DNA from: Chitinophaga barathri
Lineage (GTDB): Bacteria > Bacteroidota > Bacteroidia > Chitinophagales > Chitinophagaceae
Direction of reading: 5' to 3'
Length of the DNA stretch: 64,000 nt
Assembly: GCF_003807585.1 (NCBI RefSeq)
Contig: NZ_RMBX01000003.1
Span: 576,025 to 640,024, forward strand
Shown one piece after another: positions 45,285 through 55,334 of this stretch; position 1 is the first letter of the stretch; the number at the start of each line of letters is the position of its first letter. Under the pieces are notes generated by a model. The model was not told where the DNA came from. It worked only from the letters and a program-made list of their open reading frames with translations, and did not search any database. The translations under genes were made by a program, and so were the position numbers.

Positions 45285-48200
45285 CTACTTTTTCATGATA
45301 TAGGAAAAGATATCTTTTATTTCCTGGTCCGATAAGCGGTCCAGGAGGCGTTCCGGCATCACGGAGGTCTGCTGCGCTTTCATTTCTTTCACCTGCGTTG
45401 CGGAAAGGATCATGTCTTTGCCGCCCATGGGCTGAAGGGTGATGGCATTGCCGTTCCGCGATACGATCTTGCCTTCCAGCGTACGCCCGTCTGTGGTCAC
45501 GATGCGGTGGATCACGTATCCTTCCCGGATATCCGCATTGGGATCAATGATATTCAGCAGCATACTGTTCATATTGTCGCGGTCGTAACCGGTGAGGTCC
45601 GGGCCAATGTTGCCCCCGGCGTCGAACAGGCGGTGGCAGGCGCCGCAGGTGCTCTGGTACAGTACTTTCCCTTTCGCCACATTGCCGCCGCCGGCTTTGA
45701 TGAGTTTTAAATACCGGGTGATGCTTTCGTTTTTCTCCGCTGTGGAAGACAGTTTTACATTTGGCCACAGCCGGTTCACCTGTTCATTGATCTTCTCGTC
45801 TTTCAGAAGTTTCAGCTTGCGGGCGGCCTGCTCGCTCACATCATCCCTGTTGATCACTTTTGTTTTTTCTATTGCATCCAGGAAAGAGGCAGCCCATGAC
45901 GCCCTGCTGGAAACAAGGTCTACGGCGGCATTCCGCACGCTTACATCGCCACGCAGCTGCGGGTAGGCCGCCACTATCTTTGTACCTATTTCAGGGGCGC
46001 TGAAATACTGTAATGCCTGGAGGCCGGTTTCTTTTAATGCTCCCGACGAATTTCCCGCTGCCACTACTTTCAGTAATGCCGGTACCGCCTGTTCGCGGCC
46101 GGTTTCGCCCATGATGCGGATGTAAGCCAGGCGGTGACGGGGTTCCGCTTTCCCGTCGCTGATGATCTTAATGGCCTGGTCTATCGCTTTGGCATCCCCC
46201 TGTTTGACCGCCAGTGCCAGCGGCGCGCCGAACAGCTCCGCCTGGTAAGGCTGGATGGCTTTGGTGAGGGCGGGTGAAAGACCGGTTATATCCTTGCCGC
46301 GCAAGCCTTCGCTCAGCCCGCCGATCAGTATCTTAGCCATGGCGGGAGAAGGTGCCATTTCGATGAGTTGTGCGGCGGCGGCGTAATTTGTTTCGCCGCC
46401 TGGCATTACGTATCGTTGTACCAGTCTTTTGAGGATCGTTCCCTGTACGGTTTTATTCTGCCACACCTGGCGGTTTTTGAACATGGCGAGCACAAGGTCA
46501 CGGTCCGTTTCCGCTTTGGCTTCCACCGCCCACCAGGTGAGCAGCGGGATGTCCGGATCGGCCGCGTCGTTCCCGCTTTTCAGCAAACCTGCTATCATCG
46601 CCACCGCGAGCGGGCCGGGCATACGTTTGGCCGTGGAGGCCAGCTGGCTCCTCACTTCAGGGTGCTGCTCCGCCTGCGCCAGTTTGGTAAGCCGCTCCGT
46701 TACTAAGGGGGAAGCCGATTTGTTATCTCCTGCCAGCCTCACCGCCCAGTACCGCACATACGGGTCTTTATGCGCCAGCGCGATCAATGCCACATCATCG
46801 TTGTAACCCTTGCAGCCATTGATCGCCCAAAGCGCTTCCAACGCGGTCTGTGCATCGCCGGTACGGAGCAGCGGCAGCAACGCGGGCACGAGCGACCTGT
46901 CCCCACGGTTGGCAAACTGTACCTGCGCCTGCTGGCGGTACCATTTGTTTTCATCTTTTAATAAAGCTATCAGCTGCGCCGGTGTATACTTACCCAGGTC
47001 AAACGGGGGTACAGTCCTTTCGCCTGTTTTGTTCCGCAGGCGGTATACCCTTCCGGAAGATTTGTGCCAGGTATCGCGCGGGTCCACGTGGGAAAGACGG
47101 CTGTCGTACCAGTCCGCCAGGTACACCGCGCCATCCGGGCCGGCTTTGATGTTCACCGGGCGAAACCAGTGATCGTCCGTTTTCAGCACCTGGTCTTCGT
47201 CGATGTTTTTGTAAGAAGAGCCGGACTGTTCGAAGCGGGTGAGCTGTACAAAGTTCAGCAAGGGGTTTACGGCGATCATTTTGCCCTTATACCGTTCCGG
47301 CAGGGCAGTTTCCTCATACCGGATCAGCGAGTGCGTAAAACGTTTCTTTTCGCCCGTAAGCGGCATGCTGGGCAAATGCCCGAAAGTATATGCGTTCGTG
47401 TAAGGGCCATGTTTCCCCAGGCTTTTCTGGTAATAACCGCCCTGTTTGAAGTTCGGGCCCCTGTCGTAACCGTTGTCGCCGGAAAACACTCTTCCCTTGC
47501 TGTCGAATTCGACATTAAACGTATTGCCGCCGCCTTCGGCGAACACTTCAAACACCTGCGTGACCGGGTGATAACGCCATACTGCCTGCCCCTGGAATGC
47601 CACGTTCTTTGAAACGGAAGAGCTCACATTCGCCGTAGTGGTACTGCCCTGTGCGCCATAGAGCCAGCCGTCCGGCCCCCAGCGCAGGCTGTTCGCCACC
47701 GCGTGGGTATCTTCCAGACCAAACCCTTCCAGGCATACCTGCGGCGCGCCTTCGGGTATGCCGTCGTGGTCCGCATCCGGATAAGCAAGAAGATACGGAG
47801 GGTTCAACACCCAGACTTTGCCGAGGCCCGTTAATACACTCGTTGCAATATTCAGTCCCGTGATGGCATCTGTGGTTTTATCATATTTGCCATCGCCGTC
47901 CGTATCTTCAAAGATGCTGATCTTGTCCGCGCCTTTAGCGCCTTCCGGCGGGGCCGCGGGCACTTTATCAAATTTTACGCGCAGGTAATTGTCCACGCTG
48001 GTTACTTTCAACCCACGGGGATAGGGATACTGATGATATTGCACCACCCACAGCCTGCCGCGATGATCGAAGCTCAGCTCTACCGGCTGTACCACCTGCG
48101 GTTCGGACAGTACGAGGTCCAGCGCAAGGTCATCGGGGTATTTGAAATGCGCGAGCGTTTTTTCAGGCAGCGTAGGCTCGGAGGAATCGCTGAGCGCACC

Positions 48201-48368
48201 CACCCCGCTGAACGACTGCATGTACCGGGCCACATCTTCATTATCGCTTTCCGGCAATTGGGACGCGGCCTCCGATCCATCCTTCTGCTTTTTGTTCTTT
48301 TGGTTGCAGGCTGTGCCAAAGGCAACCAGGCTTACGCACACCATCCATACTTTTAAGCTCACATTCAT
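45285..48368 (-). CDS. PVC-type heme-binding cytochrome c lipoprotein with dehydrogenase-like and HEAT domains
   Basis: The protein has 1027 residues with lipobox FGTAC. An N-terminal beta-propeller of the putative membrane-bound dehydrogenase type spans about residues 70-460 (LVLSEPQVVQPVELSFDHRG; KISIFEDTDGDGKYD). HEAT-like alpha repeats occupy about 465-870. A C-terminal cytochrome c domain has the heme motif CGACH and a likely axial-ligand region SVMPERLLDRLS. Such proteins are frequent in Planctomycetes and Bacteroidota sugar and polymer-degrading loci, where they probably pass electrons from sugar oxidation. It is the last gene of the minus-strand utilisation locus, 43 bp after the PL8 lyase. 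Confidence 0.9.
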   Translation of the reverse strand: MNVSLKVWMVCVSLVAFGTACNQKNKKQKDGSEAASQLPESDNEDVARYMQSFSGVGALSDSSEPTLPEKTLAHFKYPDDLALDLVLSEPQVVQPVELSFDHRGRLWVVQYHQYPYPRGLKVTSVDNYLRVKFDKVPAAPPEGAKGADKISIFEDTDGDGKYDKTTDAITGLNIATSVLTGLGKVWVLNPPYLLAYPDADHDGIPEGAPQVCLEGFGLEDTHAVANSLRWGPDGWLYGAQGSTTTANVSSSVSKNVAFQGQAVWRYHPVTQVFEVFAEGGGNTFNVEFDSKGRVFSGDNGYDRGPNFKQGGYYQKSLGKHGPYTNAYTFGHLPSMPLTGEKKRFTHSLIRYEETALPERYKGKMIAVNPLLNFVQLTRFEQSGSSYKNIDEDQVLKTDDHWFRPVNIKAGPDGAVYLADWYDSRLSHVDPRDTWHKSSGRVYRLRNKTGERTVPPFDLGKYTPAQLIALLKDENKWYRQQAQVQFANRGDRSLVPALLPLLRTGDAQTALEALWAINGCKGYNDDVALIALAHKDPYVRYWAVRLAGDNKSASPLVTERLTKLAQAEQHPEVRSQLASTAKRMPGPLAVAMIAGLLKSGNDAADPDIPLLTWWAVEAKAETDRDLVLAMFKNRQVWQNKTVQGTILKRLVQRYVMPGGETNYAAAAQLIEMAPSPAMAKILIGGLSEGLRGKDITGLSPALTKAIQPYQAELFGAPLALAVKQGDAKAIDQAIKIISDGKAEPRHRLAYIRIMGETGREQAVPALLKVVAAGNSSGALKETGLQALQYFSAPEIGTKIVAAYPQLRGDVSVRNAAVDLVSSRASWAASFLDAIEKTKVINRDDVSEQAARKLKLLKDEKINEQVNRLWPNVKLSSTAEKNESITRYLKLIKAGGGNVAKGKVLYQSTCGACHRLFDAGGNIGPDLTGYDRDNMNSMLLNIIDPNADIREGYVIHRIVTTDGRTLEGKIVSRNGNAITLQPMGGKDMILSATQVKEMKAQQTSVMPERLLDRLSDQEIKDIFSYIMKK

Positions 48369-48411
48369 TTTTTATACTTTTAAAAACACGATCCCTACCG
48401 GGATGACCACA

Positions 48412-51400
48412 TTACTGTTTAATAAATATTCCCCGCTCCTGTATATCCGTACCCGTCAGCACAATTACGTAACTGCCGGCTTTAAGGCCTGAAACATCCA
48501 CGGGGCTGCGGTTCAGACCTTGTTTGAATGATATTTGTTTTGACTGCATCAGCGCACCCTGCATGTTAAATATCCGGATATGCGCCATGCCTGCTTTTAC
48601 CGCGGTGAATTCCACGTCCATGTTTTTGCTGGCCGGGTTCGGGAAGACGGTAAATCTTTTTTCTTTACCGTCTTCCTGCTGTTTGGCAATAATCCCGGTG
48701 GAATCCGCGACTGCCTGTGCGCGGCGCGCGCCATCCGGCACTTTCAGCTTGATGGTTTGTGAAAAACCATGCTGAAGCGTGAATGAAGCAGTGGCGGTAG
48801 TAGCCGAGTGCGTGATGGAAGCTCCTGAAAGGTTCTCCACCACATCCCAGTTGCCGTTCAGCACCAGGGTCACCGTGCGCGGATTCGATTTCCAGTAGTA
48901 GTTAAAAGCGGTTTCCGTTGTAATATTCATGTCGGGCGAATTCACCGTTACGGTGATCGTATCCCCATTTTCTCTTATACCGGCCACACATACGGCGGAC
49001 ACGCTTTTCACATGCCCGGTATTGACGGCGGTGGTCGCTTTAAAAAATACATACCCTGTCAGCGCCAGCGGGTTGTATCTCACAATGTGCATGGTATCCG
49101 TTTGTTTCAGTATGCTGTATAACGTGCCGCCCGCCAGTTGTGTGGCCAGTGCCTGCATATCGGCCGGCGTAATGCCCGGGGCCACGACAAAATGATATTT
49201 TTTGTTCACGGGATTAAGGTCGTGGTTTATCCAGGCCTTGCTGGCATACGCGGTTGCAAAGGAGTTGGGTAGGTTATGATTGGCAACGTTTTCCTTCGGT
49301 GTGGACTGCTGTCCTCTTACCACGGTCACTATGCCGTTGCCCTGCGGGATGTAATAACCGGTGGTCTGCGCATTCAGCAGCCAGATACCGGCGGGCTGCG
49401 TATCGAAGTCCTGGGTATAGGGCTGGGTGGAAAGCGGCGTGGTGGAGTTCACATAAATGGCAGGGTTGGTGGTGGAGTCTATCGCCTGGAAGAGGTTCGT
49501 GGCTACATTGCCCATATTATTGATAGCGTTGATGCTGCTGCCGAGGCAGATCATAATGCTGTCGAAGGCGAACACGGATTTTTTGGCTTTCAGGCGGGAA
49601 GGGCCGTAATTGCCATTCGCCTTTTCATCGAGGTTCAGGCCGAATATACCTTCCTGCCCGAGGGACAGGGAGCCGGCGAAGTTGTTGTTCTGAAACTCCA
49701 TCGCGGTGGTCTTTTTCGGCTGCAGGCTGTCGTAGTTCGGGAAATGAACGGTGGTGGTGCCGGGCATCACATTCCAGTCCCAGCCTTTGCCCGCGAGTAT
49801 ATACCCGGTGGCTGCGGACGTGCCGCCGTACAGCACTTCCAGTGTGCCATAACTCTGGTAACGGCCATAGCGGTTTTCCAAGCTGTATATTTCCGCCCCG
49901 AAGATCTTGCTGGTGAACCCTCTCATTACCGCCGTCCAGTTGTTTTTCCGCTGGATGCCCAGAGCGCCGTAATTGTATTGATAAAAACCATCGGCGGACT
50001 TGGGAGACACGTCAAAAGTGCTGGTACCCGTCACCGAATTATAAAAAGCGCCCATCTCCTGGTCCGCGGGCTCGCCCTTGATATCCCCACCAATGAGCAC
50101 GAACTTCTGGAAACGCCCCAGATCTATCGGTAAAGCAGCCGGGAAAGGATTCCTGCCGGATTCGGCGTGTGCATACAGCACGCCTTTGGAGGAACCGGCA
50201 AGCAGGTAGGTAATCCCTTTACTGAGATTCTCATAAGAAGCAAGGTCCACCCTGTACACCGTGCCTTTCAGTTTCTCCGCCATATCTATCCACCTGCCCC
50301 ATGCGGCCATGTAACTGGTATGCTGCGAGCCATGGTGATACCCCACACCGTCGGGTTTCATGCCGTCGCGGCCGCCGATGCCGGGAACGGTATTGCGCTC
50401 CAGGTAACGTTTCACCATCTTCACATCCCTTACCGCCACATCGTCATCCGGGTTTGCCAGCGCCAGTTCGAACAGGAAAATGATCCGGAGATTGAGGAAG
50501 TCCACACTGTATCCTTCCGTGAAAGTGGCGCCATAGATCACGCTGTATTCGTTGTTCCATTTCAGCATGTCCAGCACCTGCGCCCTGACAGCGGGCGTAT
50601 AGTATGGCAGGGCTTCCAGGAAACCAACGGGGAAAGTGCGGGCATTGGGATAGGAATTGGTCTGGAATATGATCCTCCCTCCTTCCGCCATGCCTTCGTC
50701 CAGCAGGTATTTTGTGAACAGTTCCAGTTTGGCGATGGCATCCGCATCGCTGGCCTTTGACGCTTTTGCCAGCACGCTGATGTAAGTGGACCATATCACC
50801 ATAGAGTCGATCCTGTAGATATTTTTAAGGCCGCGCCCGTTCAGCGTACCATCCGGGTTGGTGCTGATCTGGCAGGCTGTCACATAGTTTTTCACAGTGG
50901 TGAGCGTGGGCGCCACAGTGCCGATGCCGCGGGCAAAGCGGGTTCTTAACACTGCGAGGTCCGCAAGCTCCGGCCCGGTGGCGCTTACCACGGGCAGGTC
51001 AGGCCCTGCTACCCAGTTGGGCAATACGTTCAGGTAAGGGGCATTGGTCACATGTTTGCGGAAATGCGCATAATCCGGCAGCACCTGCGGGCCGGGGAGG
51101 CGCACGTTGTTGTCGCCGATGATAACGGCCTCGTCTATGTGCAGGGTGCAGGTATTCGCGGGATTTTTGGGGATGTAGGTGATACGCATTTCTTCCAGCC
51201 CGAAGGTGGTCAGTGTATCACCGAAGTTGTAATCGTAATAATAAGAGCGGTGAAAATCACGCCAGCCTTTAAAGTTCAGTAACATTTTGCCTTGCCGCTG
51301 CACTACGCCGGAGCCGTCCATGAACTGGAACAGCAGCGTGTCTTCCGTAGCTTCCGGCAGGTAAAAGAATATCTGCGCCTGGCCCGTGGTGGCATTGCGC

Positions 51401-51636
51401 ACTTCCGAGGAAGGGATCGCCAGGCCGGTGGCGCTGATGTAATCGCCGTTCTGCGCCTGCCATTTCAAAGCATTACCACCGCCTTTTACGTGCTCCGCGC
51501 TTAAGGATAACGGCGTAGCGGAGCTGGTCTGCCAGTTCACCGGTATCTCACTATCAAAAGAAACGCTGCGTTGTTGGGATTTAACCTGTCCACACACTGT
51601 CAATGCCACTACTGCAATCAATAAAATTGTTTTCAT
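48412..51636 (-). CDS. Polysaccharide lyase family 8-type lyase with T9SS sorting tail
   Basis: The protein has 1074 residues with a signal peptide ending at about KSQQ. It begins with an N-terminal beta-sandwich of the chondroitinase ABC type (about 25-175). An (alpha/alpha) toroid follows with VPGIGGRDGMKPDGVGYHHG and HTSYMAAWGRW, which match the active-site region of PL8 lyases. C-terminal beta-sandwich domains come next, then a type A sorting tail (FTVFPNPASKNMDVEF...GLKAGSYVIVLTG). PL8 enzymes cleave hyaluronan, chondroitin or xanthan by beta-elimination, leaving unsaturated uronates. The T9SS tail indicates export to the surface. It fits the SusC/SusD genes upstream. Confidence 0.9.
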   Translation of the reverse strand: MKTILLIAVVALTVCGQVKSQQRSVSFDSEIPVNWQTSSATPLSLSAEHVKGGGNALKWQAQNGDYISATGLAIPSSEVRNATTGQAQIFFYLPEATEDTLLFQFMDGSGVVQRQGKMLLNFKGWRDFHRSYYYDYNFGDTLTTFGLEEMRITYIPKNPANTCTLHIDEAVIIGDNNVRLPGPQVLPDYAHFRKHVTNAPYLNVLPNWVAGPDLPVVSATGPELADLAVLRTRFARGIGTVAPTLTTVKNYVTACQISTNPDGTLNGRGLKNIYRIDSMVIWSTYISVLAKASKASDADAIAKLELFTKYLLDEGMAEGGRIIFQTNSYPNARTFPVGFLEALPYYTPAVRAQVLDMLKWNNEYSVIYGATFTEGYSVDFLNLRIIFLFELALANPDDDVAVRDVKMVKRYLERNTVPGIGGRDGMKPDGVGYHHGSQHTSYMAAWGRWIDMAEKLKGTVYRVDLASYENLSKGITYLLAGSSKGVLYAHAESGRNPFPAALPIDLGRFQKFVLIGGDIKGEPADQEMGAFYNSVTGTSTFDVSPKSADGFYQYNYGALGIQRKNNWTAVMRGFTSKIFGAEIYSLENRYGRYQSYGTLEVLYGGTSAATGYILAGKGWDWNVMPGTTTVHFPNYDSLQPKKTTAMEFQNNNFAGSLSLGQEGIFGLNLDEKANGNYGPSRLKAKKSVFAFDSIMICLGSSINAINNMGNVATNLFQAIDSTTNPAIYVNSTTPLSTQPYTQDFDTQPAGIWLLNAQTTGYYIPQGNGIVTVVRGQQSTPKENVANHNLPNSFATAYASKAWINHDLNPVNKKYHFVVAPGITPADMQALATQLAGGTLYSILKQTDTMHIVRYNPLALTGYVFFKATTAVNTGHVKSVSAVCVAGIRENGDTITVTVNSPDMNITTETAFNYYWKSNPRTVTLVLNGNWDVVENLSGASITHSATTATASFTLQHGFSQTIKLKVPDGARRAQAVADSTGIIAKQQEDGKEKRFTVFPNPASKNMDVEFTAVKAGMAHIRIFNMQGALMQSKQISFKQGLNRSPVDVSGLKAGSYVIVLTGTDIQERGIFIKQ

Positions 51637-51668
51637 AGCTGATGTGTTTATTGAATTAAAGGATGATG

Positions 51669-53054
51669 TTATGAATGGCTGTCGTGAAACAAGCCTTCGT
51701 AATGGGCGGACGGGAGAAAGATGCCCCCGCTTTGCCGGTAATAATCTTCATTGAGCTCAAACACGCCATTGCGCGGGCGCGTCCATGATGCGGCGGACAG
51801 CGGGTGCCAGGCGGACATATTTTTCCAGTTGCGGTAATTCATTTCGCCGTTCGTTTCCATAATACCCATACCGATGCCAGGGAAAGGCATCAGGCGGGCG
51901 GCGAGGTTTTTATTCCATTCCACCAGCACGGGGCTCACCGTCAGGTCCGCGCACAGGCAGGGGATGTTTTTCTCGGCCGCCAGCGCGGCGATCTTCATGG
52001 ACAGCGTAAGCGTTTTTGCAATGCCTTTCAGCACCATGGCGGTATATCCCTGTTCAATCCTGCGCAGGGCGCCTGCTTCGTCGTGCACGCTTTCATCCGC
52101 CGCCATCCTGATACCCGTGTCGGACACATCTTCGTCGTTGTGCTCCGCCAGCGGTTCTTCGTAAAAAAGGATATGTTCCAGCGCCCCTGTTTTTTTTGCA
52201 TGATCCAGGTAACGCATGAGCCCTTCCTTTTTTTCATAACGGCCGTTTGCATCGAGGGTGTAGATCAGTTTGCCACTGGCCGTATGCGGCGTGCGCAGGT
52301 CTTTCAGTACCTGGTGTACCTGGCTCAGCCTTTCCATATCTTTTTCCAGCATGTCTGCCTGTGTACCGGGATAGCCGGTTTTGATCTTAAAGACAAAATA
52401 TCCATCCGCCGTGGCCTGTTTCAGCTCCTGTACCGGCATACCGTAAGGCACCTGGTAGGTGACCGCCACTTTGTTGTTCCTGTGCGACAACCCCTTTTTG
52501 TATGCGGCAGGCACCATGGCGTCAAAATCATGCAGCCCGTTTTCCGCCGCGTACAGCAGCCAGGCGGCGTTATCCGCGCTCACCAGCGCGTTGTACACGA
52601 AGTTGGTATGCAGGTCTTTTTTACCGGTGATCTGCCTGGCCTCCACCAGCAGTTGCGGGAAGATGGACTCCTGCAGCATCACCGGGTCTGTGAAAGGTGT
52701 ATTCCGGATCAGCTTCAAAGCCCTTATGGCGGTGAGGTACATCAGGGCGTTGCCTTCGGTTTCCGTATGCGCGGCAAACATTTCCGCGTCACCGTACAGT
52801 ACGCTTTGCGTGGCGATGCCTGTTTTCTTATGGCCGGATGCGGATTCCAAACGGGAGGCTACCTGCCACAGCTCGGTGAGGTAACCACCCTTAAAACCAA
52901 ACGGCCGCATCAGCGCCTCCCGTTCAAAATCCGAATCGGCATGGGTGATCGTTATCTTCTTCAGTTCCTCCGGATAGCCTGCCGCACGGGCGATGCCGCT
53001 TGCGGACAGCACTGCCGCCATACTGGTGTTCCGTATAAATTGTCTCCTGTGCAT
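51669..53054 (-). CDS. Exported enolase-superfamily protein (mandelate racemase/epimerase-like)
   Basis: The protein has 461 residues. The start MHRRQFIRNTSMAAVLSASG has the twin-arginine and hydrophobic features of a Tat-type signal. The barrel shows FKIKTGYPG (Lys223, Lys225), TLDANGRYE (Asp268), FYEEPLAE (Glu299/300), MAADESVHD (Asp320) and VLKGIAK (Lys343), the metal and base positions of the muconate-cycloisomerase/dipeptide-epimerase branch. Most relatives are cytoplasmic, so export is notable. Position between the DUF5017-like lipoprotein (2-bp gap) and the PL8 lyase suggests it works on a product of the lyase or on a peptide part of the substrate. Confidence 0.85.
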   Translation of the reverse strand: MHRRQFIRNTSMAAVLSASGIARAAGYPEELKKITITHADSDFEREALMRPFGFKGGYLTELWQVASRLESASGHKKTGIATQSVLYGDAEMFAAHTETEGNALMYLTAIRALKLIRNTPFTDPVMLQESIFPQLLVEARQITGKKDLHTNFVYNALVSADNAAWLLYAAENGLHDFDAMVPAAYKKGLSHRNNKVAVTYQVPYGMPVQELKQATADGYFVFKIKTGYPGTQADMLEKDMERLSQVHQVLKDLRTPHTASGKLIYTLDANGRYEKKEGLMRYLDHAKKTGALEHILFYEEPLAEHNDEDVSDTGIRMAADESVHDEAGALRRIEQGYTAMVLKGIAKTLTLSMKIAALAAEKNIPCLCADLTVSPVLVEWNKNLAARLMPFPGIGMGIMETNGEMNYRNWKNMSAWHPLSAASWTRPRNGVFELNEDYYRQSGGIFLPSAHYEGLFHDSHS

Positions 53055-53056
53055 GG

Positions 53057-53443
53057 TTAATCTGTAACAGTTACGCTGATCTCTCTTACCACTTCCCTTG
53101 TGCCGTAGATACTGGCGTTTTTAGCCACAAAAAAGGCTTTGTATGAACCTTTCACGGCATAGGTATAAGTATACTTCTGCAGCCGGGAATCGGAATTGCC
53201 TTTCACCGGGATGGCTTTGTTGATCCCATCCGGTGCGGTTTCCGGGAGGTATTCACGGCCGGTCTCCCCGGAATAAAAGGAAATAATGCCCGCCGTGCCT
53301 TCAAATTCAAATGCATTTTCTTTGCCCGCTTCGAAGGTGACGGCGCTTGATTTCACCCTGAAATCGGGTGTTTCGGGCAACACTTCTTTTTTACAGGCTA
53401 CCGTTACCAGCAGCATGAAACAGATGATTTGTACATATTTCAT
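53057..53443 (-). CDS. Small DUF5017-like lipoprotein
   Basis: The protein has 128 residues with lipobox LVTVAC followed by KKEVLPE. The pattern DFRVKSSAVTFEAGKENAFE, then IISFYSGETGREY, resembles the DUF5017 beta-sandwich found in Bacteroidota polysaccharide loci, probably a carbohydrate-binding surface lipoprotein. It lies directly after susD-like and 2 bp before the enolase-superfamily gene. Confidence 0.78.
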   Translation of the reverse strand: MKYVQIICFMLLVTVACKKEVLPETPDFRVKSSAVTFEAGKENAFEFEGTAGIISFYSGETGREYLPETAPDGINKAIPVKGNSDSRLQKYTYTYAVKGSYKAFFVAKNASIYGTREVVREISVTVTD

Positions 53444-53463
53444 TTGGATATCGTTTTAATGCA

Positions 53464-55311
53464 TTACCATCCCGGGTTTTGGGTGAGTGCTCTGTTTAAG
53501 GTCAGTTCTCTTGTAGGGATCGGCCAAAGCGTGTTCCTATCGGAGATATTCGGGCCATACCCTTTGATAAAAAGATTCAGGTACGCGGGCGTCGTGAGGC
53601 TGCCAAGGTCTGTTTTTATCGTCTCTGACAGCTCGTGCATCCTGTCTACGAAGATGCCCCAGCGGATCAGGTCCGCTTTGCGGTATGTTTCCCCGTTCAG
53701 CTCCCTCGATCTTTCATCCTGTATGAATTTGCGGAATGTCTCCGGGCCGGCCGTGGCGGAAGAAGGTACTTCCGCTTCCACAGCGGAGTAAATCGTTGCG
53801 GTGGCCGTAGCGCCGATACCTTCGCCGCCGTTGAACGTGATCGTGGGCGCCGACGTGAAGCCTACGCCCCTGGTCCTTCCGTACACAGGGTCCGGCGCAA
53901 ACGTGAGGCCGGTCACGCGGCCGCCGGAGATGGTAGCGGTAGCGGCAGCGCCTGTGCCTCCGCCACCGGAGATGGTGACTGTGGGAGCGGCGGTGTAGCC
54001 GGCGCCGCCATGGGTAATAGTGACTGCTTTAATGCTGGTCCTCCACCCTCTTCTTCTCACTTTGTTCACCGCTTCAATAGCTTCTGTTGTGGGGCCGGAT
54101 ATTTCGTTTTCCGCTTCGGCATACATCAGCAGCACGTCCGAGAAACGCAGCAGCGGGCAGTTTGTGGGCGTGGCGGTATTGTTCTTCGGCAATACGATCT
54201 CGTATTCCCGGCGGTATTTCCCCGGCCAGCGGTTGTACGCGGTATTGCGGTTCACGGAAGCCACATAATTCTTAAAATTAGCAGGCTGCGCAGCGGTGCC
54301 GTAGTTGAAGTTCGTGATACACCAGTCCCTTCTTACATCACCTTCATCGTAGCGGTAATACAGGTCCGCCGTGGCTTTGATGCCCGCGTAGGCAAATCCT
54401 GTCTGGCTATTGGTAGTAGCGGGGCCGTTCACATCACCGAGAGAGCCGGTCTCCGTATAGGCGTCAGACCTGTTCCCCCAAAACTCCACTTCCCATAAGG
54501 ATTCTTTGATATCATACTTATCAGTGATCAGGTTGATGAATACGCCCGAATACGAAGGGTTCAGCGCATGACCAGCCTCCGCATCATCTATTACCTTTTT
54601 GGCCCAGTTACGTGCGTCTGTGTATCTACTGATCTCCTTTACAGGATGGCCGGCCATATGCAGGCATACCCTCGCCAGGATGCCGCGTACGGCGGATTTG
54701 TTCACCCTGCCGCCAAAACCCAGCTCCTGGATGGGCGCCACAAGGCCTTCCGCTTCGGTCATGTCCGCGATGATCCGCTCGTACACCTGCTTAGCCGTAG
54801 CTCTTGGGGCATCCACATCACTCACGGATTTCGGCGGTGTAAGGATCAGCGGCACGCCACCATAACCCTGCACGAGCATAAAGTAATAATACGCTCTCAG
54901 GAACAGCGCCTCGCCTTTCACCCTTGAGCGCACCGCCGCATCGATGGCGGGGTTGTTGTCAAGGTTGGCCAGCAGGTAATTGGCGCGGCCGATGCCTATG
55001 TACAGATTGCTCCAGAAGCTCTGGAAGTCCGGGTGGGCCGCCGTGTAATCATAAATATGCAATCCGCTCAGCGGGGAGTTTTTTACATACCAGTGCTCAT
55101 CTCCCTCAAACCCGAAGCGGAAATGGATGGGATTGGAATACAGCACACCGAGATTATCGTACACCCCGTTCAGCGCGATGTTCAGCTGCTCGGCCGTTTT
55201 GTAGTAGGTGGACGGCTCCAGGAAATCCTTCGGCTTGCGGTCCAGCTTCTTTACGCAGGAAACAAGGCCAGCCAGGAGCAACGCGGACAATATTAAATTT
55301 CTGTACTTCAT
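53464..55311 (-). CDS. SusD/RagB-family surface glycan-binding lipoprotein with Gly-rich insertion
   Basis: The protein has 615 residues with lipobox LVSC followed by [11 protein letters not shown]. SusD motifs are present: [47 protein letters not shown] and, late, [20 protein letters not shown]. Between the last two, about residues 425-515 are an inserted pair of Gly-rich repeats ([35 protein letters not shown]), not usual for SusD. SusD lipoproteins cap the SusC channel and bind the glycan. It is encoded 23 bp after the SusC gene. Confidence 0.92.
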   Translation of the reverse strand: MKYRNLILSALLLAGLVSCVKKLDRKPKDFLEPSTYYKTAEQLNIALNGVYDNLGVLYSNPIHFRFGFEGDEHWYVKNSPLSGLHIYDYTAAHPDFQSFWSNLYIGIGRANYLLANLDNNPAIDAAVRSRVKGEALFLRAYYYFMLVQGYGGVPLILTPPKSVSDVDAPRATAKQVYERIIADMTEAEGLVAPIQELGFGGRVNKSAVRGILARVCLHMAGHPVKEISRYTDARNWAKKVIDDAEAGHALNPSYSGVFINLITDKYDIKESLWEVEFWGNRSDAYTETGSLGDVNGPATTNSQTGFAYAGIKATADLYYRYDEGDVRRDWCITNFNYGTAAQPANFKNYVASVNRNTAYNRWPGKYRREYEIVLPKNNTATPTNCPLLRFSDVLLMYAEAENEISGPTTEAIEAVNKVRRRGWRTSIKAVTITHGGAGYTAAPTVTISGGGGTGAAATATISGGRVTGLTFAPDPVYGRTRGVGFTSAPTITFNGGEGIGATATATIYSAVEAEVPSSATAGPETFRKFIQDERSRELNGETYRKADLIRWGIFVDRMHELSETIKTDLGSLTTPAYLNLFIKGYGPNISDRNTLWPIPTRELTLNRALTQNPGW

Positions 55312-55334
55312 TTTTATAGTATGAGCGTCAGGAA

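Noticed and set aside
51804..53060. 418-codon plus-strand open frame opposite the enolase-superfamily gene
   Set aside because: The minus-strand gene has all its active-site motifs, and the plus-strand product is a Gly/His/Phe-rich shadow.
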